Source of the DNA: an uncultured Pseudomonadota bacterium
GTDB lineage: Bacteria > Pseudomonadota > Gammaproteobacteria > Steroidobacterales > Steroidobacteraceae
Direction: 5' to 3'
DNA: 64,000 nucleotides
NCBI GenBank assembly: GCA_902826635.1
Contig: CADEFQ010000003.1
Location: 16,198-80,197 of the forward strand
The position numbers and the translations under genes were made by a program. The notes under the pieces were generated by a model. It searched no databases. It saw only the letters and a list, made by a program, of their open reading frames with translations, and had not been told where the DNA came from. Positions 55,198 to 63,773 of this stretch are shown here, piece after piece (position 1 is the stretch's first letter; the number at the start of each line of letters is the position of its first letter).

Positions 55198-55732
55198 GCG
55201 GCAGGCCAATCAGCGCGGTCGGGTCCTGCGATTCGACCCGTTCAAAGAGCGCAATGCCGAGCGCCTCTACCTTGAAGCCCCCGGCGCAGTCGAAGGGCTG
55301 CTCGCGCTCGATATAGCGATCGATTTCGGCGCCGGTCAGGGCGCGCACGACGACCCGCGTCGTGTCGGTACGCGACAGGTCGATGCGCGCGTCGTGGCCG
55401 ATCACGGCGCAGGCCGTGTGAAAGCTGGCCGTGCGGCCCGCAAGCGCGGCGAGCTGGGCGCGGCAGCGCTCCGCATTGCCCGGCTTGTCGAGGATCGCGG
55501 CGTCGAGTTCGGCCACCTGGTCCGAACCGATCACGAGGGCGTCAGGGTGGCGCCGGGCGACGGCGCGCGCCTTCGCAGACGCGAGCCTCGCGGCGCGAGC
55601 CGCCGGCATTTCGCCGCGGATCGCGGCCTCATCGACGCCCGGGGATTCCACGACGAACGGCTGACCGAGGCGCGCGAGCAGCTCGCGCCGGTACGGGGAG
55701 GTCGACGCCAGAATTAGCGGTCGGTGAATCAA
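55148..55732 (-). CDS. maf: Maf-family nucleotide pyrophosphatase
   Basis: 194-residue Maf/YceF-type enzyme hydrolysing modified nucleoside triphosphates (7-methyl-GTP in the YceF branch). N-terminal LILASTSPYRRELLARLG (6-23), ESPGVDEAAIRGE, and VIGSDQVAELD (about 66-76) are the family motifs. Converges on rluC with a 50-base overlap and is divergent from yceD, 58 bases away. Confidence 0.94.
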   Translation of the reverse strand: MIHRPLILASTSPYRRELLARLGQPFVVESPGVDEAAIRGEMPAARAARLASAKARAVARRHPDALVIGSDQVAELDAAILDKPGNAERCRAQLAALAGRTASFHTACAVIGHDARIDLSRTDTTRVVVRALTGAEIDRYIEREQPFDCAGGFKVEALGIALFERVESQDPTALIGLPLIWLADALRRAGLAVP

Positions 55733-55752
55733 CGACTTGGGGGAGGTTTGTT

Positions 55753-55781
55753 TTGACTCGGCGGGTGACGATACCTATTAT
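55753..55781 (+). promoter_or_regulatory. Sigma-70 promoter of yceD-rpmF
   Basis: TTGACT (55753-55758), 17 bases, TATTAT (55776-55781): near-consensus. Start expected near 55788, three bases before the yceD ATG at 55791. Confidence 0.8.
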
Positions 55782-55790
55782 ACGCGCCCC

Positions 55791-56294
55791 ATGCCGGACG
55801 GCTGGTCACGCCCCCTCGACGCCGGGCAACTGGCGGATCGCCGGACGGACATCGAGTTTTCGATTCCGCTTTGCGAGTTGCCGCGTCTTGCGCGCGAGCT
55901 GGTGCAGGACGATGGCAGTGCACGGGGCACCGCGTCGTTCGTTCGTGAGCAGGGGCTCGCGATCGTGGACCTCGTGGTCGAGGCGAGGCCGCGGCTCATT
56001 TGTCAGCGCTGCATGCGGCCGATGTCGTGGCCGGTTGCGAGCCGCACGCGTGTCGCGATCGTGGGCGATGCGCCGCACGCGGATCGCGTCGCGCCGGAAT
56101 TTGAGACCGTGATTGCGCCGGGTGGGCGGATCACGGTCGGTGAGCTCGTCGAGGAAGAGTTGCTGCTCGGCCTGCCGATCGTTCCGCTGCATGCGGACGA
56201 GAAGGCTTGCGGAGTCGCGGTGGACGACGAGCCGGATGAAGAAACGCAGAAACCGTTCGCGGGACTTGCGGAGCTGCTGAAGCGCAGCCCGTGA
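55791..56294 (+). CDS. yceD: DUF177 protein YceD
   Basis: 167-residue DUF177 family protein linked to 23S rRNA processing or ribosome assembly. Conserved middle segment LICQRCMRPMSWPVASRTRV (about 79-98) and acidic end with VDDEPDEETQKPFAGLAELL. Start at ATG 55791, only nine bases after the -10 box; no ribosome binding site is possible in such a leader. Usual neighbour of rpmF. Confidence 0.9.
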   Translation: MPDGWSRPLDAGQLADRRTDIEFSIPLCELPRLARELVQDDGSARGTASFVREQGLAIVDLVVEARPRLICQRCMRPMSWPVASRTRVAIVGDAPHADRVAPEFETVIAPGGRITVGELVEEELLLGLPIVPLHADEKACGVAVDDEPDEETQKPFAGLAELLKRSP

Positions 56295-56316
56295 CCCCGG
56301 GTGAGGAGTAGAGGAA

Positions 56317-56511
56317 ATGCCTGTTCAGAAGAGCCGCAGGACACCGTCGACGCGCGGCAAGCGCCGTGTGCACGACAAGCTGGCGAAGCCGGCGCTGTCG
56401 GTGGACCCGCAGTCGGGTGAGACGCACCTGCGTCATCGCATCACGCCGGACGGCTTCTACCGCGGCAAGCGCGTGATCGAGAAGCCCGTCGAGAGCGAAG
56501 GCGAAGAGTGA
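56317..56511 (+). CDS. rpmF: 50S ribosomal protein L32
   Basis: 64-residue L32 ([17 protein letters not shown] start; [18 protein letters not shown]), without the zinc cysteines, as in other gammaproteobacteria. 22 bases after yceD with a GGAG site; overlaps plsX by four bases (GTGA). Confidence 0.97.
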   Translation: MPVQKSRRTPSTRGKRRVHDKLAKPALSVDPQSGETHLRHRITPDGFYRGKRVIEKPVESEGEE

Positions 56512-57575
56512 GCGCCGGCGCCGAACGGCGCCCCGCTGACCAGAAAGCCGGTTTGAATCGCGTGCCGACGCTCGCGATTGACGTGATGAGCGGCGATCTC
56601 GGCGCGCGCGAATGCGTGCCGGGCGCCTTGCTCGCGCTCGCCCAGGCGCCGGACCTGCAACTCGAACTCGTCGGCGACCCGTCCGTCATCGAGCCGCTGC
56701 TCTCCGGAGCGGGCGCAGCGCTGCGCGCTCGCGCACACATCGTGCCCGCGAGCGACGTGGTTCCGATGGACGAGCTGCCGCGCGCGGCGATCCGCCACCG
56801 CAAGGCTTCCTCGATGCGCATTGCGATCGATCGCGTCAAGGCGGGCGCGGCGTCCGGCTGCGTCAGCGCCGGCAACACCGGTGCGCTCACCGCGATCGCG
56901 CACTTCGTCCTGAAAACCGTGCCCGAAGTGGAACGCGCGCCGATCATGTCGGCGCTGCCGGCGGCCCACGGCCATGCCTACATGCTCGACCTCGGCGCCA
57001 ACATCACCGCGACCGCCGTTCAGTTGCTGCAGTTCGCGCTGATGGGCTCGATCGTCGCGCGCGACGTCTACGGCGTCGCCGAGCCGCGCGTCGGGCTCCT
57101 CAACATCGGCGAGGAAGACATCAAGGGCCATGAAACCGTGCAGGCGGCGAACGCGCTGATCGCCGCGAGCGGCGTGCGCTATCTCGGTTTCATCGAGGGC
57201 GACGACATCTTCTCCGGCGAGGTCGACGTCGTCGTCACGGATGGGTTTACCGGCAACGTGGCGCTCAAATCGATGGAGGGGCTCGCGCGCCTCATCACCG
57301 CGACGATGCGCGCCGAATTCATGCGTTCGATCGGCAGCCGCGCCGCCGCGATCCTCGCCCGTCCGGTGCTGAAGCGGGTCGGGGCTACCCTCGATCCGCG
57401 CCGCTACAACGGCGCGTGCATGGTCGGGCTGCGCGGAGTCGTGGTAAAAAGCCATGGGAGCGCGGACCGGATGGCCTTCGCCCGCGCGATCGAGATTGCG
57501 CGCACGGCGGCGATTCACGACATACCGGGCTGCGTCGCGCGGGCGCTTGCAACCGAGACAAGACAGGGGTCCTGA
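56508..57575 (+). CDS. plsX: Phosphate acyltransferase PlsX
   Basis: 355-residue enzyme making acyl-phosphate from acyl-ACP for phospholipid synthesis. N-terminal [14 protein letters not shown] corresponds to the usual IAxDxMGGDxG, with one Gly replaced by Ser; [18 protein letters not shown] and [12 protein letters not shown] are standard. GTG start overlaps rpmF; about 14 extra N-terminal residues precede the conserved domain. Stop overlaps fabH (TGATG). Confidence 0.95.
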   Translation: MSAGAERRPADQKAGLNRVPTLAIDVMSGDLGARECVPGALLALAQAPDLQLELVGDPSVIEPLLSGAGAALRARAHIVPASDVVPMDELPRAAIRHRKASSMRIAIDRVKAGAASGCVSAGNTGALTAIAHFVLKTVPEVERAPIMSALPAAHGHAYMLDLGANITATAVQLLQFALMGSIVARDVYGVAEPRVGLLNIGEEDIKGHETVQAANALIAASGVRYLGFIEGDDIFSGEVDVVVTDGFTGNVALKSMEGLARLITATMRAEFMRSIGSRAAAILARPVLKRVGATLDPRRYNGACMVGLRGVVVKSHGSADRMAFARAIEIARTAAIHDIPGCVARALATETRQGS

Positions 57576-58540
57576 TGTATTCGCGGATCGCCGGCACAGG
57601 CAGTTACCTGCCAGAAAAGGTCGTCACGAACTTCGACCTCGCCAAGACCATGGACACCACCGACGAGTGGATCCGTGAGCGCACCGGGATCGTGCAGCGC
57701 CATATCGCCGCCGAAGGCGAGACCACCGTGGACCTGGCCGAGCGCGCGGCCCGGCGCGCCATCGAGGCGGCGGGCATCGACCCCGCCGAGATCGACCTGA
57801 TCGCCTTCGGGACGACGACGCCGGACCTCGTGTTCCCGAATTGCGGCGTGCTGCTGCAGGAGCGGCTCGGCCTGCGCGGTTGCGCGGCGATGGGGCTCGA
57901 GGCCGCGTGCACGGGCTTCATCTATTCGCTGTCGATCGCGGACAAATTCATCCGGCTCGGCGACGCCAAATGCGCGCTGGTGATCGGCGCCGAGACGCTC
58001 TCGCGCATCTGTGACTGGACCGACCGGGGCACTGCGATCCTCTTCGGCGATGGCGCGGGCGCCGTCGTGCTGAAGCCCGACAGCGAGGCCGGCATCATCT
58101 CGACGCACCTGCACGCCGACAGCACCTACAAGGACCTGTTGTACTGCCCGGCAGGCGTATCAAAAGGAATCGGCCGCCCGGGCGATCCGGCGATGCACAT
58201 CAAGATGGCAGGCAACGAAACCTTCAAGGTCGCCGTCAACACGCTCGGTCGCATCGTCGATGAGACGCTCGCCGCGAATTCGCTCGACAAGTCCGCGATC
58301 GACTGGCTCGTGCCGCATCAGGCCAACATCCGCATCATCCAGGCGACCGCGCGCAAGCTCGACATGCCGATGGAACGCGTCATCGTGACCGTCGACACGC
58401 ACGGCAACACGTCGGCTGCATCGGTGCCGCTCGCGCTCGACGTGGGCGTGCGAAGCGGACGCATCAAGCGCGGCGAGATGCTGTTGCTCGAGGCCTTCGG
58501 CGGCGGGTTCACCTGGGGCTCGGCGCTCTTGAGGTACTAG
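57575..58540 (+). CDS. fabH: 3-oxoacyl-ACP synthase III FabH
   Basis: 321-residue initiating condensing enzyme of fatty acid synthesis (acetyl-CoA plus malonyl-ACP). Catalytic Cys in EAACTGFIYSL (about 108-118), His in VPHQANIRI and Asn in HGNTSAAS give the full triad. Length standard. ATG lies in the plsX stop. Confidence 0.97.
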   Translation: MYSRIAGTGSYLPEKVVTNFDLAKTMDTTDEWIRERTGIVQRHIAAEGETTVDLAERAARRAIEAAGIDPAEIDLIAFGTTTPDLVFPNCGVLLQERLGLRGCAAMGLEAACTGFIYSLSIADKFIRLGDAKCALVIGAETLSRICDWTDRGTAILFGDGAGAVVLKPDSEAGIISTHLHADSTYKDLLYCPAGVSKGIGRPGDPAMHIKMAGNETFKVAVNTLGRIVDETLAANSLDKSAIDWLVPHQANIRIIQATARKLDMPMERVIVTVDTHGNTSAASVPLALDVGVRSGRIKRGEMLLLEAFGGGFTWGSALLRY

Positions 58541-58558
58541 TTCGACGAGAGGGCAGGC

Positions 58559-60244
58559 ATGTCGACACGCATCGTGACCTTCGGCCTTGCATTGTTGCAG
58601 GGTCTCGTTCTCTGGTGGCTCTTCGATGCGATGCGCGACAAGGCGTGGCCCGCGACCGATCCCGGCCTGCTCGTCGCGCTGCTGACGCCCGCGGTACTCG
58701 TACCACCGCTCGTCTACCTGCAGATCGGCCTCGCGCGGCTGCGTATCGTGCTCTCGGTGTCGGCCGCGGCCGGCCTCGTCCTCGCGGGTCTCGGCTGGCA
58801 TTACGGTGCGTGGGTCGGCCTGGCGGGCGAAAACGATTTCGACAGCGACGCATTCACGTTCGCGCTCGCCGTCATCGTGCTGTGTTTCCACGCCCTGCCG
58901 TTCCTGCAGTCCACGCTCGAGACGCGGCGCGTGCGCCCCGAGTACCCGCGCCTGTTCGTGTTCGCGTGGCGCAATGCGCTGCAGATCGCGCTCGCCGCCG
59001 TGTTCTGCGGTGTGTTGTGGGCGTTGCTCGGCCTCTGGATGCAACTCTTCGACATGATCGGCATCGGCTTCTTCAGGCGCTTGTTCACCGATGGCCGCTT
59101 CGCAACGCCACTCACCACCGTGGCGTTCGCCGCGGCGATCGGACTCGCGGGTTCCGTCGAACGGCTGCAACAGGCGTTGCGGCAGCACCTGCTCGGGCTC
59201 TTCAAATGGCTCGCGGTGCTCGCGATGCTGATCCTGACGCTCTTCAGCCTCGCGCTGCTCGCGAAATCGCCTGAGCTCTTCGCGGCCGGCCGGCGCGCGA
59301 TCAGCGCGACTTGGCTGCTGTGGCTGCTCGTGTTCTGCGTCTATCTCCTCAACGCGGCGTATCAGGACGGTAGCCTCGCCTCGCCGTACCCACGAGCCGT
59401 GGGCGTCGCCTTGCGCTACGTCGCGCCGCTGCTCGTGGTCGTCGCACTGATCGCGGGCTACGCGCTCGGCGTGCGGGCGGACATGTACGGTCTCACGGTC
59501 TCGCGCGTGTGGGCGCTGCTCGTCGCGTTGCTGCTGTTCGAATACGCGCTGGGCTACGCCGTCGCGGCGTTCCGCCCGGGCGCGTGGATGGCGTCGATGG
59601 GCGCGGTCAACGTCGCGGTCGCGCTTACCCTGATCGTGGCGCTCACGCTGATGCTCACGCCGATCCTTTCGCCGTATCGCCTGGCCGCCGAGAGTCAGCG
59701 CGCGCGGATACTCGCGGGCGATGACAGCTATGCGGTGCTCGCGTTCGACGCCGGTGGCTACGGCCGGCGCAAACTGACGGAGCTGTCGAAGCTCGAGGGT
59801 GACGCTGCGGCCATGAAGATCCGCGAGCGGGCGACCGCGGCGCTGGCGCTCAAGAACAGATACGGGCCGGTGTACACCGACCCGGCCGCACTCGCCCTGG
59901 TTGTCTATCCCGAAGGCCGTGCCGCCGACAGGGATCTCAGGGCGGCGATCGCCAAGACCGCCACCTATGGAGAGTCGCCTTGCGCGAGCTCGACCGACGC
60001 CTGCCCGGTCCTTTTCGTGGACCTGAACGGCGATGGTACGGAAGAGGCGATTGCGTTCACCGACGTGAGTTCCCTCGTGTTCATGCGCGCAGGCGCGGCC
60101 TGGCACGCGAGGCTGTTGGGTGGCGGGATTCCAATGCGCGCCGAGGCACTCGAGCACCTGCGCGCAGGGGACTATCGCGTCGTCGCGCCCAAATGGCGGG
60201 CACTCGAGGTCGGTTCGAGGACGCTGAGCGTCTCGCCACAGTAG
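58559..60244 (+). CDS. DUF4153 integral membrane protein
   Basis: 561-residue membrane protein with about 12 hydrophobic segments in the first 380 residues (for example LALLQGLVLWWLF, VLCFHALPFLQSTLETRR, WLLVFCVYLLNAAYQDGSLA) matching the DUF4153 family of unknown function, and a soluble C-terminal part (about 385-561) with a Ca-like LFVDLNGDGTEEAIAF segment. 18 bases after fabH, probably a separate gene. ATG at 58559 after GAGGGCAGG. Confidence 0.8.
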   Translation: MSTRIVTFGLALLQGLVLWWLFDAMRDKAWPATDPGLLVALLTPAVLVPPLVYLQIGLARLRIVLSVSAAAGLVLAGLGWHYGAWVGLAGENDFDSDAFTFALAVIVLCFHALPFLQSTLETRRVRPEYPRLFVFAWRNALQIALAAVFCGVLWALLGLWMQLFDMIGIGFFRRLFTDGRFATPLTTVAFAAAIGLAGSVERLQQALRQHLLGLFKWLAVLAMLILTLFSLALLAKSPELFAAGRRAISATWLLWLLVFCVYLLNAAYQDGSLASPYPRAVGVALRYVAPLLVVVALIAGYALGVRADMYGLTVSRVWALLVALLLFEYALGYAVAAFRPGAWMASMGAVNVAVALTLIVALTLMLTPILSPYRLAAESQRARILAGDDSYAVLAFDAGGYGRRKLTELSKLEGDAAAMKIRERATAALALKNRYGPVYTDPAALALVVYPEGRAADRDLRAAIAKTATYGESPCASSTDACPVLFVDLNGDGTEEAIAFTDVSSLVFMRAGAAWHARLLGGGIPMRAEALEHLRAGDYRVVAPKWRALEVGSRTLSVSPQ

Positions 60245-60269
60245 TCGCAACGGCCCGCCAGCGCCGCAG

Positions 60270-61226
60270 TCACAGCGTTGCTTCCTCTTCGGTCAGCACT
60301 TCGGGCCTGCAGGGCAGCGCCTCGATGCAGCGCGTGTCGGACGCCGCCACCGGCCGCGGCGAATAGAGTTCGGTCGACCGCACGAAGCTCATCATCTTGC
60401 GCCCCATGACCTTGAGCTGCGTCTCGTGCATGCGCAGCGCAACGCGCTTCGCTTCGCGTGACGGCGCATCGACCGCAAACGGTACCCAAGGCAGTTGCAG
60501 TCCGCGTGGCGGCGGCGTCTGCGGCAATTCGGGACGCAGGCCCCGCGGAGTGGGCCACGCGCGACCGCCATGCACGATCCAGAAGTACACACGATTGGCC
60601 TCGCCGCGCGCGCCGAGTACACGCATCGCGAGGATGCCGCTCGCGCGGTGATCCGGGTGCGCGTCGTACGGGCTCGGCGCGAGCACGAGCGTCGGGCGCA
60701 CCCGCTCGACGACCTGCGCAAAATCGCGTTCGAGGTTCGCGCCGTCATACGGCGAGCCCGGGTTGAGCGCCTGCTCCCATGGCACCGCATCGGCGCCGGT
60801 GTATTTCGATCGATAGGGTGATTCGTAGTGGTCGAGCAGCAGGGCGAGCACGCCGCGATCGGGATAGCCGAGGAAGAAGAGTTGCCCGGCGTCGACGCCG
60901 AGCGCTTGCGCGGCGTACTGCGCTTCGTCGATGCGCCGCCGGGCGAGCGCCCGCATGTCGGCGGCCTTCGGGCGCACTGTCTTCTCCACGACCATGGCAT
61001 CGAGCCTGAATCCGCCACCGCTCGTCACCCAGACGATGGCGACCTGCGCGCCCATGCGCCGCGCGGTGGCCACGAGCCCGCCGCAACAGAGCGACTCGTC
61101 GTCGGGATGCGGCGCGACCACGAGGATGCGTGTCGACGCATCGAGCTGCGGCATCGCGGGCGGCGACGGTGTTGCCGCGGGCGCCGCCGTCGCGACGCAC
61201 ACGAGCATCGTCACGAGAATGCGCAT
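60270..61226 (-). CDS. Secreted PIG-L/LmbE-family deacetylase
   Basis: 318-residue protein with signal peptide (about 1-18, ending APA) and a PIG-L domain: metal motif APHPDDES (38-45) and second histidine pair in YDAHPDHRASG. The family removes acetyl groups from N-acetylglucosaminyl compounds; the substrate is unknown here. A 60-bp piece of a related gene lies at 62445-62504. Divergent from the patatin gene. Confidence 0.86.
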   Translation of the reverse strand: MRILVTMLVCVATAAPAATPSPPAMPQLDASTRILVVAPHPDDESLCCGGLVATARRMGAQVAIVWVTSGGGFRLDAMVVEKTVRPKAADMRALARRRIDEAQYAAQALGVDAGQLFFLGYPDRGVLALLLDHYESPYRSKYTGADAVPWEQALNPGSPYDGANLERDFAQVVERVRPTLVLAPSPYDAHPDHRASGILAMRVLGARGEANRVYFWIVHGGRAWPTPRGLRPELPQTPPPRGLQLPWVPFAVDAPSREAKRVALRMHETQLKVMGRKMMSFVRSTELYSPRPVAASDTRCIEALPCRPEVLTEEEATL

Positions 61227-61281
61227 GGCCTCGACTATACGAGTTGGGGAACGTTCTGGCGCCCTCGTTCATCTGTAACGA

Positions 61282-62151
61282 ATGATTCCTGGAAGCCCAA
61301 GGCTCGCATTCGTCCTCGCGGGCGGCGGCAGCTACGGCGCCGTACAGGTCGGGATGCTGCAGGCGCTCGATCGCTGGGGGATCCGACCGGATCTGGTGAC
61401 GGGGTCCTCCGTCGGGGCCATCAACGGGGCGTTCTACGCCGGTGATCCCAGTGCCGGGGGTATCGCGAGACTCGAGGCATTGTGGCAAGCCCTTCGGCGG
61501 CGCGATGTTTTCCCGATAACCCTTTTGGGCCTGCTCGGGGCGCTCACGAATCGGGATCACCTCTTTGAGCCGAACGGCTTGCGCCGCCTCCTCGAGGCGC
61601 ACTTGCCGTACGCTGCGCTCGAACAAAGCGCGATTCCGATGCATGTCGTCGCGACGGACCGGCAAACCGGCGCTCCGGTACGCGTGTCGGCAGGCAACGC
61701 GATCGAGGCGGTGCTCGCGAGCTGCGCGATTCCGGCCATCTACCCGCCGGTCCGCATCGGGGGGCGAGAGCTCATCGACGGCGCGGTCACCTGCAACACG
61801 CCGATCCGCACGGCAGTCGAACTCGGTGCGACGCGCGTGATCGTGTTGCCAACGCGATTTGCTTGCCCGCTTGCCACCGCGCCACGCGGCATCTTCGGCA
61901 GCGCGTTTCACGCCATGGATCTCGTCGTCGTGCAGCAGCTTGCGCAGGACACCGAACGCTATGCCGACCGGGCGAGCATCGTCACTCTGCCGCCGATCTG
62001 CCCGCGCGCCGTTCCGCCCTACGATTTTTCCCACGTCCGACGGTTGATCGAATCGGCGGCGTGCAGCACCGAAGACTGGCTCGAGCGGGGCGGCCTCGCC
62101 GGAGACGTTGCGTCGAAATGCGGTGCCTCGCTGCGATCCTGCGTCGAATGA
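61282..62151 (+). CDS. Patatin-like phospholipase
   Basis: 289-residue serine lipid hydrolase. Oxyanion loop GGGSYGAVQVGML (13-25), nucleophile elbow GSSVGAINGAF (Ser in GSSVG, about 46-50), and catalytic Asp in DGAVTCNTP (about 167-175). No signal peptide; probably acts on the inner face of membranes or is a RssA/YchK-type regulator. ATG at 61282 directly follows a short divergent spacer. Confidence 0.9.
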   Translation: MIPGSPRLAFVLAGGGSYGAVQVGMLQALDRWGIRPDLVTGSSVGAINGAFYAGDPSAGGIARLEALWQALRRRDVFPITLLGLLGALTNRDHLFEPNGLRRLLEAHLPYAALEQSAIPMHVVATDRQTGAPVRVSAGNAIEAVLASCAIPAIYPPVRIGGRELIDGAVTCNTPIRTAVELGATRVIVLPTRFACPLATAPRGIFGSAFHAMDLVVVQQLAQDTERYADRASIVTLPPICPRAVPPYDFSHVRRLIESAACSTEDWLERGGLAGDVASKCGASLRSCVE

Positions 62152-62202
62152 CGTCGTCAGGGGCGATTCGTGGCACAGTGCACCTGGATGGAGGTGCGAA
62201 TG

Positions 62203-62442
62203 ATGGATATCCCGGCAGCGATGAAGAATCCCGGCGCCACCTTCGGCACGCCGGAAGTGCTGGATGCGTCGACGGAACTGACCGCGGGCGAGAAGCGCGC
62301 GATCCTGTTGCAGTGGAAGGACCAGCTCCACCAGCTGCTGGTCGCCGACGAGGAGAACATGCTGGCACCCGGCGCGAGCGCTGGTGCCAACGCCGATTGC
62401 CTGCGACGCGTGACGGACGCCCTGACGCGGCTCAAAGGCTAA
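62203..62442 (+). CDS. Small conserved hypothetical protein
   Basis: 79-residue soluble protein (MDIPAAMKNPGATFGTPEVL start). The pattern of an early FGTPEVL segment, then LTAGEKRAILLQWKDQLHQL, VADEENM and a terminal helix resembles a small proteobacterial family of unknown function. GGAGG at 62190-62194 supports ATG 62203 or 62200. No membrane segment or known domain. Confidence 0.7.
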   Translation: MDIPAAMKNPGATFGTPEVLDASTELTAGEKRAILLQWKDQLHQLLVADEENMLAPGASAGANADCLRRVTDALTRLKG

Positions 62443-62444
62443 GA

Positions 62445-62504
62445 GCAGAGCGACTCGTCTTCCGGGTGCGGGGAGTCGATGAGGATGCGCGCGGATCGGT
62501 CGAT
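62445..62504 (-). pseudogene. Fragment of a second PIG-L deacetylase gene
   Basis: Twenty codons on the minus strand read IDRSARILIDSPHPEDESLC, matching residues about 28-47 of the intact PIG-L protein at 60270-61226 (13 of 20 identical) including the metal-binding HPxDE core. At DNA level 44 bases (62446-62489) match 61087-61130 at 36 positions, same orientation. It runs into a stop straight after and has no gene around it. Confidence 0.6.
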
Positions 62505-62519
62505 CGGCCCGCGCCAGCT

Positions 62520-62867
62520 TCAGCGCGCGGCGATCACCTGGATTTCCACCTTGTATTCGGGCGCGGCGAGCTTCGCCTCGACGGTAGCCCGTGCGGGCGT
62601 GTGCCCGGTGGCAACCCAGGCATCCCAGGCTGCATTCATCTGCGGGAAAGTCGCGATGTCCGCGAGATAGAGGGTTGCGGCCAGGATGCGTGACTTATCC
62701 GTCCCGCATTCCGACAGGAGCCGATCGATGGTGGCAAGGATCTGGCGGGTCTGGCCGGAAACGTCCTGTGCCGTGTCGTCGGCGACCTGCCCCGCAAGAT
62801 ACACAGTGTTGCCGTGAATGACCGCCTGGGACATGCGCGGCCCGGTGTCGAAACGCTGGATCATCAA
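62520..62867 (-). CDS. RidA-family (YjgF/YER057c) protein
   Basis: 115-residue trimeric enamine/imine deaminase family member. VIHGNTVYLAGQVADDTAQD (16-35), DKSRILAATLYLADIATFPQ and the catalytic Arg in PARATVEAKLA (about 91-101) are present. Residue choice suggests a RidA subgroup other than the archetype, so true RidA activity is not certain. A minus-strand TACAAT (62915-62910) may be its -10. Confidence 0.88.
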   Translation of the reverse strand: MMIQRFDTGPRMSQAVIHGNTVYLAGQVADDTAQDVSGQTRQILATIDRLLSECGTDKSRILAATLYLADIATFPQMNAAWDAWVATGHTPARATVEAKLAAPEYKVEIQVIAAR

Positions 62868-63060
62868 TATGCCTCGTCGAGTTCAGGATGGCAGTTGCCA
62901 ACCGGATGCATTGTACGTGAGGAAGTCAGCGCTCCTGACCGTTCCCCCACAGGCCGGGTCGCATTCAACTGCAAGGCTCGCCTCGAGGAAGACCGATGCG
63001 ATCGTGTTCTTTCGAGACCAGCTGGGCTGACTCGCCTGCTCTTGAGGGGGCGCCGGCCCC

Positions 63061-63091
63061 AAAAAAAAACGCCGCGCAAAGCGCGGCGTTT
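63061..63091 (-). terminator. Rho-independent terminator of the lipoprotein gene
   Basis: AAACGCCGCGC-AAA-GCGCGGCGTTT (63067-63091), an 11-bp perfect stem; on the minus strand it is followed by a run of nine T (63069-63061). Strong intrinsic terminator 21 bases after the gene's stop. Confidence 0.95.
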
Positions 63092-63112
63092 GGGGTCGAG
63101 CGAAGTAAGTGA

Positions 63113-63424
63113 TTACTTCGAGATCGAACGCTTGAACATGCGGTCGATCTTCTCGTTGGTCGCGTCACAGCACGACTGGCTGGCCTGCGCAGCGGCAAGC
63201 GCCTGGTTCGCGGTGCTCTGCGCGCCGCTCGCCGTCGAAGAGGCCGACTGGGCAGCCGAAGAGGCCGCATCCGCCGCACTCTTGGCAGCCGCGGCGTCCG
63301 ACGAGAGCCGTCCGACCTGCGCCTTCAGGTCATCAACCTGCGCCTGCAACGGCTTGAGATCCGTGCAGCCCGCAAGCATGACAACAGCGGCCACTGCCGC
63401 AACTTTAACGATCGCGCTCTTCAT
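63113..63424 (-). CDS. OprI/Lpp-like alanine-zipper outer-membrane lipoprotein
   Basis: 103-residue small lipoprotein: signal peptide with lipobox LAGC (Cys20), then a continuous helix of heptads rich in Ala/Ser (alanine zipper, about 28-80) and a terminal lysine (RSISK) like the residue that is joined to peptidoglycan in Lpp. Adjacent cysteines Cys88-Cys89 (QSCCD) are unusual. ATG at 63424 has AAGGGGA five bases ahead; an ATG at 63439 is less likely. Probably tethers outer membrane to murein and is highly expressed, given its strong terminator. Confidence 0.88.
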   Translation of the reverse strand: MKSAIVKVAAVAAVVMLAGCTDLKPLQAQVDDLKAQVGRLSSDAAAAKSAADAASSAAQSASSTASGAQSTANQALAAAQASQSCCDATNEKIDRMFKRSISK

Positions 63425-63579
63425 AGAAGTCCCCTTCATGTGGATACAGAAACCTGCGCCGGCCGAACGTTAGCACAATGCGTTATGTACGGCGGCCAAG
63501 CGACGCAACTGCAACAAATCCCGCCGCGGATTGCAAGAATTTCGATCCTACAAAAGTGTCGGTGATATCCGACACAGGA

Positions 63580-63719
63580 GCGAACAGCGAACGGCATGCA
63601 GCCAGTAGCGGGACGTGAGCGGCGATCCAGCTATCTGCTATCAGTCATTCGCTATCCGCTGTTAGAGACCGCCCGATCTGGCACGACGCCCCTCTGGCTG
63701 CACGCCGTTCGCTGTTCGC
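63580..63719. repeat. MITE-like element with 26-bp inverted ends
   Basis: Left arm 63580-63605 and right arm 63694-63719 are inverted copies with 25 of 26 bases paired, the outer 16 being perfect. Inside lies a five-unit array of 7-base units near GCTATCN (63630-63664), and the arms also step in sevens (GCGAACA, GCGAACG). No open frame. Mobility or RNA function is inferred. Confidence 0.7.
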
Positions 63720-63739
63720 CGCGCGCTCTCCAATTTCCC

Positions 63740-63767
63740 TTGCGCGGCGCCGGATTCTGGATAAAAT
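63740..63767 (+). promoter_or_regulatory. lexA promoter
   Basis: TTGCGC (63740-63745), 16 bases, TAAAAT (63762-63767). Start near 63774, at the left edge of the LexA box, so LexA binding would block transcription. Confidence 0.65.
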
Positions 63768-63773
63768 CACAGC

